A DNA stretch of 59,589 nucleotides from Planctomicrobium piriforme (GTDB taxonomy: Bacteria > Planctomycetota > Planctomycetia > Planctomycetales > Planctomycetaceae). Below the pieces are notes generated by a model. That model was not told where the DNA came from. It saw only the letters and a list, made by a program, of their open reading frames with translations, and ran no database searches. The stretch is from positions 1 through 59,589 of the forward strand of contig CAMATH010000041.1 of NCBI GenBank assembly GCA_945860955.1, read 5' to 3'. The translations under genes and the position numbers were made by a program. Shown here piece after piece: positions 8,547-18,819 of the stretch. How positions within the stretch are numbered: the stretch's first letter is position 1; the number at the start of each line of letters is the position of its first letter.

Positions 8547-9355
8547 AGAAACCTCGTACTATGAACCGGGGAGTTGGGGACTGGGAATTATGCGAATCGG
8601 AGGGGAGTCGTAGAGGGAACAGAACGTCCCCGGTTGTAGACCGATCCGCAGGTGGCGAATGGTCCGAGGTGGGGCCGGTGAAAACCGGCGACGAACGGAA
8701 GCTAGGAAGGGGCAGTGACGGGAGGAAGTGAGGAGAGGTGCGGTTGATACTCAGAACTCATGGTTGAGGTCAATACGAGTTTTGAATTTTTCTTGAGCCC
8801 CGGCGATTACCAAAATTCGCCGATCCAAAGCGCTAACGGATCTTTTACACAAAGGACAGCCGCCGGCGACCCCTTGGTGCCCTGGGGTTAATAAGAACTG
8901 AAGGCCCGCAACGGCCTGCGAGAAGGCAAAGAAAAAGAGTAGCCGACTGGTAAGAGAGGCGCTCGCCCGGGATGGTTGCATTCCAACCCGGCTCCCTTTC
9001 CAGTCGGCATACTCTTCAAAGGCTCGAATCAATCTCGCTCTGGTTTCTCCGGCAGAGCGAGGCTGATTCTCACCGCTTCGCGAAAAAAGTAAAAAGCAAT
9101 CGGCGTGCCATTCATCGCATTCCTGTTCCAAAAATCTCTCAACCCGTGATTTCTCGCAGATTTTCCAGGGTTTTTTGAATAACGACTGTTTGGGAATGCC
9201 GGCCAGTGCCGGCGGGTTGCCCCATTCAATGGCACTTCGCCCCGTTGTCTGCTCAAATCGAGGGCTACCTGGATTCCTCTGCCGAATTGCCCCCCCCCGG
9301 CGCAATGACGGCAATCTTCTTCGATCACCGCACTCCCTCTTCATTTTGGTTCGCC
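8547..9355. other. intergenic region without a convincing gene
   Basis: Divergent control region between the secretin and the PVC-cytochrome gene. Open frames here (for example 8751-9371 minus) lack recognisable domains or codon structure. A short GCCGGC-CAGT-GCCGGC hairpin is at about 9199-9214. AT-richer stretches around 8760-8850 and 9080-9180 may hold promoters, but I cannot pick one with confidence. Confidence 0.5.
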
Positions 9356-12300
9356 ATGACAATTCGCTCATTCGCCTGGGTCGTTCTGTTCAGCCTGTCG
9401 GCGACCCCACTCTGCGCCGCCCCCCCCATCCCCCACGCACAGGACAAACCCCCTGGTCCCGCCCTCTCTCCGACCGAAGCGCTCGCCCATATGAAAGTCC
9501 CTCCGGGCTTTTCGGTTGAGCTGGTCGCCAGTGAACCCGATTTGGTCAACCCGGTTGCGATGTGCTTTGATGAGCAGGGACGCATCTGGGTTTGCGAGAG
9601 TGTCGAATACCCCCGCCGATCACCCGGCAAGGGAAAGGATCGCATCAAGGTCTTCGAAGACACCGATCACGATGGCAAGGCCGACAAGGTCACGCTGTTC
9701 GCTGACGGTCTCAACATCCCTTCAGGAATCGCCGTTGGACATGGCGGGGTCTGGGTCGCGAATTCTCCCGACATACTGTTCATGCAGGATTTCGACGGAG
9801 ATTTGAAAGTCGACAAGACAGAGGTTGTTGTCACCGGTTTCGGTCGTTCCGATACGCATGAGTTGCCCAATTCGCTGGTTTGGGGCCCCGATGGCTGGCT
9901 CTACGGTTTGAATGGCGTCTTTAACGAAAGCCGGGTGAAATACCGAGGCAAAGAACACGTCTTCACGTGCGCGATGTTCCGCATTCATCCCCGCACGCGG
10001 GATTTTGAACTCTTCGCCGAGGGAACCAGCAATCCCTGGGGGATCGCGTTCGATCACGAAGGGAGCGCCTTCGTGTCGGCCTGCGTGATTGACCATTTCT
10101 GGCATATCGTGCAGTCGGGGTATTACCATCGGCAGGGTGGCCCCTATCCGCCCCACACCTGGAAAATCGAATCGATCGTCAAACACAAACACCAGAAAGC
10201 CGCCTACTGCGGATTGACCTTCTTTGACAGCGACGCATATCCCCCAGCGTATCGAGGCAAGATGTACATGGGGAACATTCACGGCAACTGCGTGAATGTC
10301 GACGCGATTCGCCGGGAAGGATCCACCTATTTCGCGACCGGTGAGCCCGACTTCCTGACCGCAGACGACGCGTGGTTCATGCCGGTGTCACAGAAGACCG
10401 GACCAGACGGATGCCTGTATGTTCTCGACTGGTACGACCAGTATCACTGCTATCAGGACGCGAACCGCGATCCCGAGGGGATTGAGCGGGCCAAGGGGCG
10501 GTTGTACCGGGTGCGTTACAAAGAGACCCCCAGGGCACCTGAATTCAATCTGGCGAAGGAAACGGATCAGCAACTGATCGAACGGCTCGGTTCCCCAAAC
10601 ATCTACTTCCGTGAGACCGCCCATCGGATATTGGTCGAACGCAACAGCGCCGCCAGCCGAGCCGAACTGGAGACGCTGGTACTCAATGGCAAGACTCCCG
10701 CAAAGACCCGGGCACACGCGCAATGGGCGCTCGGTTCGAACGGACTGCCGGAGGCGACCCACGCGAAACTGCTGAGCCATTCGGAACCGTCGGTGCGTGC
10801 GTTCGCGGTGCGTGTGGCGGGAAATCAGAAAGAGGTCTCTCCCGCCATCGCGAAGCAGATCGCGGCGCTCGCGACCGATCCGTCCCCCGATGTACGTTTG
10901 CAGGTGGCGATCGCGTCGGTGCGGGTGAAGGGACTGGATCCGATCACGATCCTCGTCGCTGTTCTCGACGCCTCTTCGGGCGACGTGCTGATTCCCAATG
11001 TGGTCTGGCAGAATCTGCATCCCCTGCTGCCGACGCGGGGTGCGGAGTTTGTGAAAACGTGGAACGCGGGAACGAAGCGCAGCAAGGATTTGACCGAGGC
11101 GATCGCGCCGCGCGCGTTTGAGCGGTTACTGTCGGCCCCCGAAGTGTCGGCTCAGGTACCGGTCGATCTGGTGGCGTCGCTGCGCGACGCGGCTCCCGTC
11201 GCCGCCCAGCAATGTCTGGCGCGACTCGCGGCGCGCGTGCAGACGGGCGAACTGCGCGACAAACGACTCGAAGAGTTCAAACAGGCGCTGGAACCGACAC
11301 TAAAACCATTGTTGCAGTCGACCGTTTCGCATCCCGCGGAGCTTGACGCCGCGCTGCTGGCGGTTTCGTGGAAAGATCCGCGCGGACTGCCCGCGGTGCG
11401 GCAGACATTTCGCACTGCCGGACTCGACCCGGAACTGCGGCTCAGGGCATTGCAGGCGCTGGTCGCGACAGGAGACACGGGAATCCTGGAGTCAGCCGGT
11501 GCGGCACTCACCACTCCCATCGTACGCGGTCCACGCACGTCGCCTGAAACGGCTGCCGCGTTTCCTGGACAGGTGCTGGCGGCCTTAGGACGTCTTGAAG
11601 ACCCAAAGGTGGCCGAGGTCGTATTGGAGGCGTTTCCGAAACTCCCCCCCGAAATCCAGCCGCGGGCTGTCGAATTGCTGACGCAACGGGCGGTCTGGGC
11701 GAAGCAACTTCTCGTCGCCATTGGCGAAAAGAAGCTCCCGGCGGAATCGTTGAATCAGAACCAGGTGCGTAAGTTGCTGGCGACGCGCGACAAGGAATTG
11801 ATCGCGGCGGTCTCGCGGCACTGGGGGACGATTCGCGAGGGACGTAATCCCGACCGAGACGCCCAGATCGCTGAGTTCCGCGCCGAGTTCCGCAAGAACC
11901 CGGGTGACCCGCATCGTGGGCAGGAGGCGTTCAAAAAGGTGTGTGGTCAGTGCCATAAGATGTATGGCCAAGGGGAGGAAGTTGGACCGGATATCACCTC
12001 CAACGGCCGATCGAGTTTTGATCAGTTGGTGTCCAACGTGTTTGATCCCTCACTGGTGATTGGAGCCGCTTTCCAGGCGCGCACGATTCTCACCAAGAGT
12101 GGTCGAGTGGTAACCGGGCTCGTGGTTGAAGATACCCCGGAGCGCGTGGTGTTGAAGCTGCAAGGAGGCAAGCTGGAAGCGATTCCCCGCGATGAAATCG
12201 AGGAGGAAAAAAACAGTGAGTTGTCGTTGATGCCTGAGGATCTGGAGCGGACGTTGAAGCCGCAGGAACTGTTGGATCTGTTCGCGTTCATCACACTCGA

Positions 12301-12808
12301 TCGACCGCCGACCGATTCCGAGGCGAAACCGATTCCGGGCCTGAGGGACACTTCGCCCCGCGACGTGACGGAACCGGCGTTGTTCGGTTCCATCCTGGTT
12401 GAAGTCGCCCCGGGATTCACCACCAGCGCAGTGGGTGAGCGGGGACTGGGGCTGCTCCGGTCGTACGCCGGCCGCGAGCGGGTCATGCGGACGCATCCCG
12501 TCGATGAGAAAACGCCGTGCGTACTGACGCGGAATGTCACGGTTCCCTCCGAAGGGGAGACCCGACTCAAGGTGTCGGCCTCTCATGATCGGACGGGAGA
12601 TTGGCGATTGCTCGTGAAAGCGAATGACGACACGCTTGTGGACCAGATCATTGGTCCTGAATCGTCGAAAGGTGGCTGGACAGAATTGGAGGTCGATCTG
12701 TCGAAGTACGCCGGCCAGAAAGTGAAGCTGTCGCTGCACAACGTGGCGAACAACTGGTCGAATGAATTCGCCTATTGGGGGCGTGTGGAGGTCGTGACGG
12801 GGAAGTGA
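9356..12808 (+). CDS. PVC-type membrane-bound dehydrogenase / heme-binding protein
   Basis: Exported multidomain protein typical of Planctomycetes and Verrucomicrobia. The start at 9356 is chosen because a signal peptide (MTIRSFAWVVLFSLSATPLCA) begins there; the frame is open to 9206. Order: a beta-propeller 'membrane-bound dehydrogenase' domain (PPGFSVELVASEPDLVNPVAM through LDWYDQYHCYQDANRDPEG); HEAT-like repeats (about residues 380-850); a PVC-type cytochrome c domain with KKVCGQCHKMYGQGEEVGPD, where CxxCH is the heme site; and a C-terminal beta-sandwich resembling carbohydrate-binding modules. The family is thought to act in periplasmic oxidation of sugars or polyols, but the substrate is unknown. 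It is followed by a DUF1549/DUF1553 gene and a DUF1501 gene, a common planctomycete grouping. Confidence 0.9.
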   Translation: MTIRSFAWVVLFSLSATPLCAAPPIPHAQDKPPGPALSPTEALAHMKVPPGFSVELVASEPDLVNPVAMCFDEQGRIWVCESVEYPRRSPGKGKDRIKVFEDTDHDGKADKVTLFADGLNIPSGIAVGHGGVWVANSPDILFMQDFDGDLKVDKTEVVVTGFGRSDTHELPNSLVWGPDGWLYGLNGVFNESRVKYRGKEHVFTCAMFRIHPRTRDFELFAEGTSNPWGIAFDHEGSAFVSACVIDHFWHIVQSGYYHRQGGPYPPHTWKIESIVKHKHQKAAYCGLTFFDSDAYPPAYRGKMYMGNIHGNCVNVDAIRREGSTYFATGEPDFLTADDAWFMPVSQKTGPDGCLYVLDWYDQYHCYQDANRDPEGIERAKGRLYRVRYKETPRAPEFNLAKETDQQLIERLGSPNIYFRETAHRILVERNSAASRAELETLVLNGKTPAKTRAHAQWALGSNGLPEATHAKLLSHSEPSVRAFAVRVAGNQKEVSPAIAKQIAALATDPSPDVRLQVAIASVRVKGLDPITILVAVLDASSGDVLIPNVVWQNLHPLLPTRGAEFVKTWNAGTKRSKDLTEAIAPRAFERLLSAPEVSAQVPVDLVASLRDAAPVAAQQCLARLAARVQTGELRDKRLEEFKQALEPTLKPLLQSTVSHPAELDAALLAVSWKDPRGLPAVRQTFRTAGLDPELRLRALQALVATGDTGILESAGAALTTPIVRGPRTSPETAAAFPGQVLAALGRLEDPKVAEVVLEAFPKLPPEIQPRAVELLTQRAVWAKQLLVAIGEKKLPAESLNQNQVRKLLATRDKELIAAVSRHWGTIREGRNPDRDAQIAEFRAEFRKNPGDPHRGQEAFKKVCGQCHKMYGQGEEVGPDITSNGRSSFDQLVSNVFDPSLVIGAAFQARTILTKSGRVVTGLVVEDTPERVVLKLQGGKLEAIPRDEIEEEKNSELSLMPEDLERTLKPQELLDLFAFITLDRPPTDSEAKPIPGLRDTSPRDVTEPALFGSILVEVAPGFTTSAVGERGLGLLRSYAGRERVMRTHPVDEKTPCVLTRNVTVPSEGETRLKVSASHDRTGDWRLLVKANDDTLVDQIIGPESSKGGWTELEVDLSKYAGQKVKLSLHNVANNWSNEFAYWGRVEVVTGK

Positions 12809-13022
12809 CGCCGGCCGACGCCGCTGGGCGGGGATTCGACCCGAGTCCTGCGCCAACATGTCAATTCGCCGCGCAGCCTACCCTCGTCATGGCCTTGAAC
12901 GAGGCGTTGGCCACGGGCCGTGGCGAGTATAAATCGACACGCCCCGCCCTGCGCTGTAGAATCAAGGAACCATGATGTGTTCCTTTTCGAGACGTGTCGG
13001 CTCGACCGGAGTTGCGTGAACA

Positions 13023-15596
13023 ATGCGGTCTTCCTGCCTGATTCTGGCCTCCGCCCTGCTGCTGGGTGGATTCCCTGTCCCCGTCGCGCTGGCTGACGAC
13101 GAGGTCGAGTTCACCCGTGACGTCGCCCCACTGTTTCAGCGCTACTGTGCCGATTGTCATGGTGCCGAGAAACAAAGGGGAGGGCTGCGGCTCGATAGAA
13201 CGTCGGCGATTCGCGCGGGGGGAGACAGTGGAGAGGCGCTCGTCGCGGGGAAGAGTGCCGAGAGCATGCTGTTTCGCGTCCTGTCGGCGGCGGACGGTGC
13301 CCCTTTGATGCCGCCGGAAGGGAAACCCCGACCGACCGAAGCCGAGCGCATCCTGATCCAGCGCTGGATCGACCAGGGAGCCAAACTCCCGGACGCCGAG
13401 CCGGCCGCGACTCCCAGGAAGGGGGCCGACCATTGGGCGTTCCAACCGATCCGTCGCAAGCTCCCCCCGGTGGTGAATAGCGGTGTGACGGTGCGGAATC
13501 CCATCGACGCGTTCGTCAACGCGGGTCTGGAATCGCAGGGACTCACTCCGTCTCCCGAAGCCGACAAAGTCACGTTGATCCGTCGTGTGAGTTTCGACCT
13601 GCTCGGCCTCCCCCCCAGTCCCGAAGAGGTCGCGGCGTTCATCCAGGATACCCGTCCCAACGCGTATGAACTGCTGGTGGAACGCCTGCTCCAGTCGCCC
13701 CACTTTGGAGAACGCTGGGGTCGGCATTGGCTCGATCTTTCGCGGTACGCCGACTCGAACGGCTTCACTCGCGATACCGCCCGTTCCATTTGGATGTACC
13801 GCGAGTGGGTGATCGAGGCGCTCAATCGCGATCTCCCGTTTGACCAGTTCACCGTGGAACAGATTGCGGGGGACATGCTGCCCAACGCGACCCGGGCTCA
13901 GCGCGTCGCCACCGGTTTCCATCGCAATACTTTGGTCAACGAAGAAGGGGGGACCGACCCCGAACAGTTCCGCGTGGAATCGGTGGTCGACCGGGTGAAC
14001 ACGACCGGCCTGGTGTTTCTGGGCCTGACCGTCGGATGCGCCCAGTGCCACGAACACAAATACGACCCGCTCAGCCAGCGCGAGTATTATCAGCTCTACG
14101 CCTTCCTGAATAACGCCGACGAGCCCAAACTCGAAGCCCCCTCTGCGGAACAAGTTGCCCAGGGACTCCCTGAAAAGCGGACGCAGCTTCAGAAACAGAT
14201 CGCCGACCTAGAGCAGAAATTCTCTGCTAAAAAAGAGGAGTTCCTGGCGGCGATCGAGGCGTTGGAAAAGACGATTCCCGACGAGGAACGCAAAAAGCTC
14301 CCGATGGAAGTGCTGAACGCGCTCAACCTGTCCCCCATCATGCGGACCGACCAGAACCGTGCCGATCTGGCGGCGTATTACCGCAAGCTCCCGGAAGCGC
14401 AACAGAAGTTTCCCGAACTCGCCGAGATTGTCGGACTGCTGGCGCAGATTCCGCAATTTGTTTCCACTCTGGTCATGCAGGAACGTCCGAAACCCCGAGA
14501 GACACACATCCATATCCGGGGAGACTTTCTGCGACATGGCGCTGTGGTGGAACCGGCCGTCCCCGCCGCCCTGCCCCCCCTCTCACTGCAATCCGACCGA
14601 CCAAACCGGCTCGACTTCGCCCGCTGGCTGGTGGATTCACGGAACCCGCTGACGGCTCGCGTCACCATCAACCGCGTGTGGCTCAAGTTCTTCGGACGCG
14701 GAATTGTCGAAACCGAAAACGACTTTGGCATGCAGGGAACACCTCCCACTCATCCCGAACTGCTCGACTGGCTGGCCGCCGAGTTCATGCAACCAACCGT
14801 GTCGACCGCCGTCGGAGTAACCTCCGCTCCCGGTGCCCCGTCCCCCCCGGCTGAGATTCCCTGGAGCCTGAAACGGATGGTGAAGCTGATTGTCAATTCA
14901 GCGACCTATCGCCAGTCGTCCCGATTCCGTCCGGAACTTGCCGAGGTCGACCCGGCGAATCGTTTGTACTCCCGCCAGTCGCGCGTTCGCCTGGATGCCG
15001 AGAATATCCGTGACACGGCCTTGGCGGCGAGTGGATTGCTGACCCGCACGATCGGTGGTCCCAGTGTCAACCCGCCGCAACCGGAGGGGGTGTTTGACTT
15101 CACCCAGGACAAAAAGCCCTGGAACACCGCGACCGGACCCGATCGGTACCGCCGCGGAATGTATACTTACCTCTGGCGCTCCAGCCCCTACCCGGCGATG
15201 ACGGTGTTTGACTTCCCCGACGCCAACGTCACCTGCACACGACGCAATCGTTCCAACACTCCGCTCCAGTCGCTGACCCTCGCGAACGACCTGCAATTCG
15301 TTGAGTTCGCGCAGGCGCTCGCAAGGCGAGTCTTAAAAGAAGCCTCCACCGACGACTCCAGCCGGCTCGGGATGGCGTTTCGCCTGTGCGTCGCGCGGGA
15401 ACCCAACGCGATCGAACAACAGCGGCTGTCGACTTTGCTGACGGAACAACGAAACGAGTTCGCCGCGAATCCCCAAGAGGCAGAACTGCTGCTCCCTGCG
15501 AAAACGGAAGTGGGTGTCCCCGCCCCCGAATTCGCCGCTTGGGCCGCCGTCTGCCGCGTGCTGATGAATTTGGACGAATTCATTACACGCGAATAA
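13023..15596 (+). CDS. PSCyt1/DUF1549/DUF1553 exported cytochrome protein
   Basis: 857-aa exported protein. The signal peptide ([24 protein letters not shown]) is followed by a planctomycete cytochrome-c domain ([21 protein letters not shown], heme motif CADCH), DUF1549 (from [19 protein letters not shown] through the [25 protein letters not shown] region, with a second CAQCH) and DUF1553 ([19 protein letters not shown] to the end). A coiled-coil linker lies at about 385-430. Such proteins are abundant in planctomycetes, almost always paired with a DUF1501 gene as here, 106 nt downstream. Their substrates are not established; electron transfer during periplasmic polysaccharide breakdown is a common guess. 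Confidence 0.93.
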   Translation: MRSSCLILASALLLGGFPVPVALADDEVEFTRDVAPLFQRYCADCHGAEKQRGGLRLDRTSAIRAGGDSGEALVAGKSAESMLFRVLSAADGAPLMPPEGKPRPTEAERILIQRWIDQGAKLPDAEPAATPRKGADHWAFQPIRRKLPPVVNSGVTVRNPIDAFVNAGLESQGLTPSPEADKVTLIRRVSFDLLGLPPSPEEVAAFIQDTRPNAYELLVERLLQSPHFGERWGRHWLDLSRYADSNGFTRDTARSIWMYREWVIEALNRDLPFDQFTVEQIAGDMLPNATRAQRVATGFHRNTLVNEEGGTDPEQFRVESVVDRVNTTGLVFLGLTVGCAQCHEHKYDPLSQREYYQLYAFLNNADEPKLEAPSAEQVAQGLPEKRTQLQKQIADLEQKFSAKKEEFLAAIEALEKTIPDEERKKLPMEVLNALNLSPIMRTDQNRADLAAYYRKLPEAQQKFPELAEIVGLLAQIPQFVSTLVMQERPKPRETHIHIRGDFLRHGAVVEPAVPAALPPLSLQSDRPNRLDFARWLVDSRNPLTARVTINRVWLKFFGRGIVETENDFGMQGTPPTHPELLDWLAAEFMQPTVSTAVGVTSAPGAPSPPAEIPWSLKRMVKLIVNSATYRQSSRFRPELAEVDPANRLYSRQSRVRLDAENIRDTALAASGLLTRTIGGPSVNPPQPEGVFDFTQDKKPWNTATGPDRYRRGMYTYLWRSSPYPAMTVFDFPDANVTCTRRNRSNTPLQSLTLANDLQFVEFAQALARRVLKEASTDDSSRLGMAFRLCVAREPNAIEQQRLSTLLTEQRNEFAANPQEAELLLPAKTEVGVPAPEFAAWAAVCRVLMNLDEFITRE

Positions 15597-15702
15597 GCCA
15601 CACGTCGCGACGTTGGACGAGTGACTCGTCTCCGTCGCGACAGTCAACCGTCGGCGATTGCGACCGACGGTTTTTATACCAAGGGTCAAACCTGTGACTC
15701 CC

Positions 15703-17157
15703 ATGAACCCGAATCAGAACAGTCCTGAGCTCCGCGAGATCACCCGCCGGCATTTCTTCCAGAATTGCCAGGTCGGTCTCGGTGCCGCCGCTTTGGGTTC
15801 GATGTTACTGTCGGACCGCGTACTGTCGGCTCCCGTCGACGCGCGGGAGACCAACCCGTTCGCCACCCGGCAGGGACACTTTCCCGCCAAAGCCAAGAAC
15901 GTGATCTTCCTGTTCATGGCGGGGGGGCCCAGTCAGTTGGAGCTGTTCGACTACAAGCCGAAGCTGCAGGAACTTGACGGCCAGGTCATTCCCGAATCGT
16001 ACGTCAAAAACAAACGGTTCGCGTTCATCAAGCGGGACGCGAAGCTGCTTGGGGGAAAACGCAAGTTCGCCAAACACGGTCAAAGTGGTGCGGAGATCAG
16101 CGAACTGTTGCCCCATCTGGCGACGGTGGCTGACGATTTGTGTATCGTCCGCGGGATGGCGACCGACGTCTTCAACCACGGACCGGCGAAGTTGTTCGTC
16201 AACACTGGTTCGCCGCAGTTCATGGGCCGGCCCAGTATGGGAGCGTGGGTCACCTACGGCATTGGCAGCGAATCGACCGACTTGCCCGGCTTCGTCGTAC
16301 TGCAATCCGGTCCGCGCGGACCGCGTGGCGGTTCCCCCTTATGGGCCAGCGGTTTCCTCCCCACCACGTACCAGGGGGTTCCGTTTCGATCGGGGGCCGA
16401 GCCAATCCTGAATCTGTCGAGCCCCAAAGGGATCGATTCGAACCGCCAGAAGCAATTCGTCGACGCGGTGAACGATCTGAACCGGGCTCGTTTGACCGAG
16501 ACGGGAGACCCCGAGATCGCCACGCGAATCGCCGCCTATGAAATGGCGTATCGCATGCAGACGAGCGCTCCTGATCTGATGAACGTCGCGGGAGAGACGG
16601 CGGCGACGCTCGAGTCGTATGGTGCCGAGCCGGGAAAACCATCTTTCGCCAACAACTGCCTGCTCGCCCGCCGGCTCGTGGAACGGGGGGTCCGCTTCGT
16701 CCAGTTGTATCACACCGACTGGGATCATCACGGCAACGTCGGAACCGAATTGGGCAAATCGCTGGACGAGCGCTGCAAGGAAGTCGACCAGGCGTGTGCC
16801 GCCTTGATCAAAGATCTGAAGCAGCGCGGATTGCTCGACAGCACGCTGATCGTCTGGGGGGGAGAGTTTGGGCGGACACCGCAGGGCGAGCCGCGCGACA
16901 TGCTGGGACGCGATCACCACATCGACGGCTACACTATGTGGCTCGCGGGAGGCGGGACGAAAGCGGGAGTCACCGTGGGAGAGACCGACGAGATCGGCTA
17001 CTACGTGGTGAAAGACAAGGTGCATGTCCACGACCTGCAGGCGACCATTCTGCATCTGCTGGGTCTCGACCACCTGAAGCTCACGTTCCGTTTCCAGGGG
17101 CGCGACTATCGGTTGACCGACGTGGCGGGAAATGTCTGCCCACTGCTGCTGGCGTAA
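15703..17157 (+). CDS. DUF1501 Tat-exported protein
   Basis: 484-aa DUF1501 protein with an alkaline-phosphatase/sulfatase-like fold. The start at 15703 places the twin-arginine motif (ITRRHFFQNCQVG) near the N-terminus. Recognisable blocks include NVIFLFMAGGPSQLELFDYKP, HGPAKLFVNTGSPQFMGRPSMGAWVTYGIG, VRFVQLYHTDWDHHGN, TLIVWGGEFGRTPQG, GRDHHIDGYTMWLAGGG and LHLLGLDHLKLTF. The His/Asp-rich blocks resemble metal ligands of the sulfatase superfamily. It probably works with the preceding DUF1549/DUF1553 protein in the periplasm; the reaction is unknown. Confidence 0.93.
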   Translation: MNPNQNSPELREITRRHFFQNCQVGLGAAALGSMLLSDRVLSAPVDARETNPFATRQGHFPAKAKNVIFLFMAGGPSQLELFDYKPKLQELDGQVIPESYVKNKRFAFIKRDAKLLGGKRKFAKHGQSGAEISELLPHLATVADDLCIVRGMATDVFNHGPAKLFVNTGSPQFMGRPSMGAWVTYGIGSESTDLPGFVVLQSGPRGPRGGSPLWASGFLPTTYQGVPFRSGAEPILNLSSPKGIDSNRQKQFVDAVNDLNRARLTETGDPEIATRIAAYEMAYRMQTSAPDLMNVAGETAATLESYGAEPGKPSFANNCLLARRLVERGVRFVQLYHTDWDHHGNVGTELGKSLDERCKEVDQACAALIKDLKQRGLLDSTLIVWGGEFGRTPQGEPRDMLGRDHHIDGYTMWLAGGGTKAGVTVGETDEIGYYVVKDKVHVHDLQATILHLLGLDHLKLTFRFQGRDYRLTDVAGNVCPLLLA

Positions 17158-17282
17158 ATCAAGTCATCGTCGGCGTCCCCCAACGCGACCTTAGCGGGTG
17201 TTGTCGGCAGTTCAATACACAACCAATGCGGACATCGAATCGCGCAGAATCGAGTCACAGCCTCCGGGCGCTGCCGCACTTC

Positions 17283-17333
17283 ACGCCCGCCAGGAAGCGC
17301 TATCAAGTTCCCGCTTCCTGACGGCCGTGGCTC
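17283..17333. repeat. REP-like palindrome (GCCAGGAAGCG family)
   Basis: GCCCGCCAGGAAGCG and CGCTTCCTGACGGCCGTGGC pair around a roughly 11-nt loop. Related hairpins sit at 26861-26920 (perfect) and 34284-34331 (degenerate), always between genes. Confidence 0.7.
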
Positions 17334-17390
17334 CGTCAAAATGTTTCAACGCGGACCGTGCGGAGTATATCCAGTAAGCGGGCCGTTGAA

Positions 17391-17584
17391 TTTTTAGACA
17401 GGATGAAAGGGATGAAGAGGATGGCTGACTCGACTGTCGATTGTGGGGATTGGAAGTTTTTCGATTTCAGCCGCTGATCCAGTGAGCAGGAATGGCGAGC
17501 AACTCCATCCTGTTCATCCCTTTCATCCTCTTCATCCTGTCAAATTCTTTCCGTCCGTCGTACGCACTCTCATAGCTGCACAAC
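17391..17584 (+). repeat. dispersed 'GGATGAA' repeat, full copy
   Basis: Starts TTTTTAGACAGGATGAAAGG and ends at the CGCACTCTCA block followed by AGCTGCACAAC. The two GGATGAA-rich arms face each other across a spacer of about 75 nt containing TTTTTCGATT and GAGCAGGAATGG. Both spacer words recur in the copy at 34020-34222. Confidence 0.75.
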
Positions 17585-17709
17585 CACTTTCCGCAGTTCC
17601 GCTTCACGGCCCACTCGCGGCGTTCGCTGGCCGTGGCACCCAACTTAGCCTCCAAGCGGGCCGTTGTATAAAATAGGGTCGGCCCAGAAGCGGGCTGTAA
17701 AAAAAATTC

Positions 17710-17833
17710 GCATGCCCGGCCAAGAAGAAAGCGGCATCCATGCCAAACAAGCCGTCCATGGTGCGTGAACGCTTGACACAGCGAGGATGAACTACACCGA
17801 GTGAGGGGGCTTTCTTCTCTGGGCCGGGCATGC
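17710..17833. repeat. 124-bp element with 23-25-bp terminal inverted repeats
   Basis: GCATGCCCGGCCAAGAAGAAAGC (17710-17732, shown here in two pieces: GCATGCCCGGCC and AAGAAGAAAGC) pairs with the inverted segment at 17809-17833, which carries two extra bases. The 76-nt interior contains a small GGCATCCATGCC hairpin. There is no coding content. Either a MITE-like element or a long structured RNA. Confidence 0.6.
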
Positions 17834-17924
17834 GGGGGTGTACGCGTTGCCCGAAGTGATTCGAGATTGTTGTGGGATTCGAGGGGGGTCGTTATCGGCG
17901 GCGGATCGAGCGGTTCCCATGGGG

Positions 17925-18413
17925 CTAATCCGCTAGCTCTTTGAGCAGCGGCCCGAACGCGGGCATTTCCTGTCGCAGCAATTCCAGCCAGGCGAGCGGG
18001 TTCCAGATCTCAACACAAACGACGGCACCGACGAGCATGACTTCCGTTTCCGGGGCAACGTCGAGGAACTCCCGAAACCCTTCGGGGACGACCAGCCGGG
18101 ATCGACCAGCCAGTTTCACCATGCGGCTGCGGGTCGAGAGCAGGCGACCGAATCGCTGCACCTCGCCCCACTTTTGCTCCATCCTTCCAAGCTGGATCTT
18201 TTGCTGGATGAGCGACACGCCATCGTCGAGGCGTTTCTGCCAGTCGGCGGCGCGCCACAGACTCAAGCAGCCAGCCCGCTCCTTCACCAGGATCACATCC
18301 CCCGATTCATTCGAAACGGGTTCCGCCAATTCCGGCGGGAGAGTGATGCGGTAGCGATCGTCGATCACCCGCTTGAACTCGCCAGTGATGAACGATTGCG
18401 GGGGAGCCGACAT
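17925..18413 (-). CDS. mraZ: MraZ-like AbrB-fold regulator
   Basis: 162-aa MraZ-family protein, a DNA-binding regulator built from two SpoVT/AbrB-like halves. The first half carries [19 protein letters not shown] with the D-x-x-x-R signature. The second carries [18 protein letters not shown], where Ala replaces the signature Asp. The start at 18413 ([16 protein letters not shown]) is preferred over 18467 because it begins just before the first domain. In most bacteria mraZ heads the division and cell wall cluster with mraW (rsmH) next to it. Here no such gene follows: repeats lie downstream, and pyrE is divergent. Planctomycetes lack FtsZ, so an orphan copy is plausible. The role may have diverged. 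Confidence 0.8.
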   Translation of the reverse strand: MSAPPQSFITGEFKRVIDDRYRITLPPELAEPVSNESGDVILVKERAGCLSLWRAADWQKRLDDGVSLIQQKIQLGRMEQKWGEVQRFGRLLSTRSRMVKLAGRSRLVVPEGFREFLDVAPETEVMLVGAVVCVEIWNPLAWLELLRQEMPAFGPLLKELAD

Positions 18414-18819
18414 GGAACCACACGGCGAGGAGTCGCGAACCACCACCGCGACAGCCGCGGTGGCCACTGATTCAACAACCCCATCGTAATGGGCGTGAAT
18501 CCCACAATCAACAGATTTCTAAAGAGCGTTCTGGGCGTCAAACCCACGAAGATGAGTACAGCCTACATTTCCGGTGCGACAATTTCAAATCCCACAACCC
18601 CGAAATTCCAATTTTTCCGAAACCCGCATCGAGCGAAGAACAAACCGTCAGTCACTTGCGGGGTGCGCGCCGTGACGACTAACCTGCGCCCGCCCCCACC
18701 GGAGCGAGGCCCTTCCCCCGCCCGAGTCACCACTCGCAGCCGCGATGAACCGATTTCGTTGGTCACGTGACCAGGTGTGCGTGAGGACGGCGTGTCACAC
18801 CCACGGAGAGAAGTATTTC

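Larger units (their letters stand above)
17283..17690 (+). repeat. composite dispersed repeat, forward copy
   Basis: Collinear blocks: a palindromic hairpin (17283-17333), AATGTTTCAACGCGGACCG (from about 17339), the GGATGAA repeat (17391-17584), and a tail reading GCACCCAACTTAGCCTCC then AAGCGGGCCGTTGTATA (17638-17668). The same blocks occur in the same order, inverted, at 33862-34335. No gene is visible inside. The 768-nt gap between the DUF1501 and mraZ-like genes is mostly this unit plus the inverted-repeat element that follows. Confidence 0.7.

Noticed and set aside
8751-9371. 206-codon open frame upstream of the PVC-cytochrome gene
   Set aside because: No domain, odd composition, and it overlaps the signal-peptide region of the real gene.
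18414-18640. MraZ-box array upstream of the mraZ-like gene
   Set aside because: Several CCCAC/TGGGC words are present but not at the regular 10-nt spacing of known MraZ boxes.
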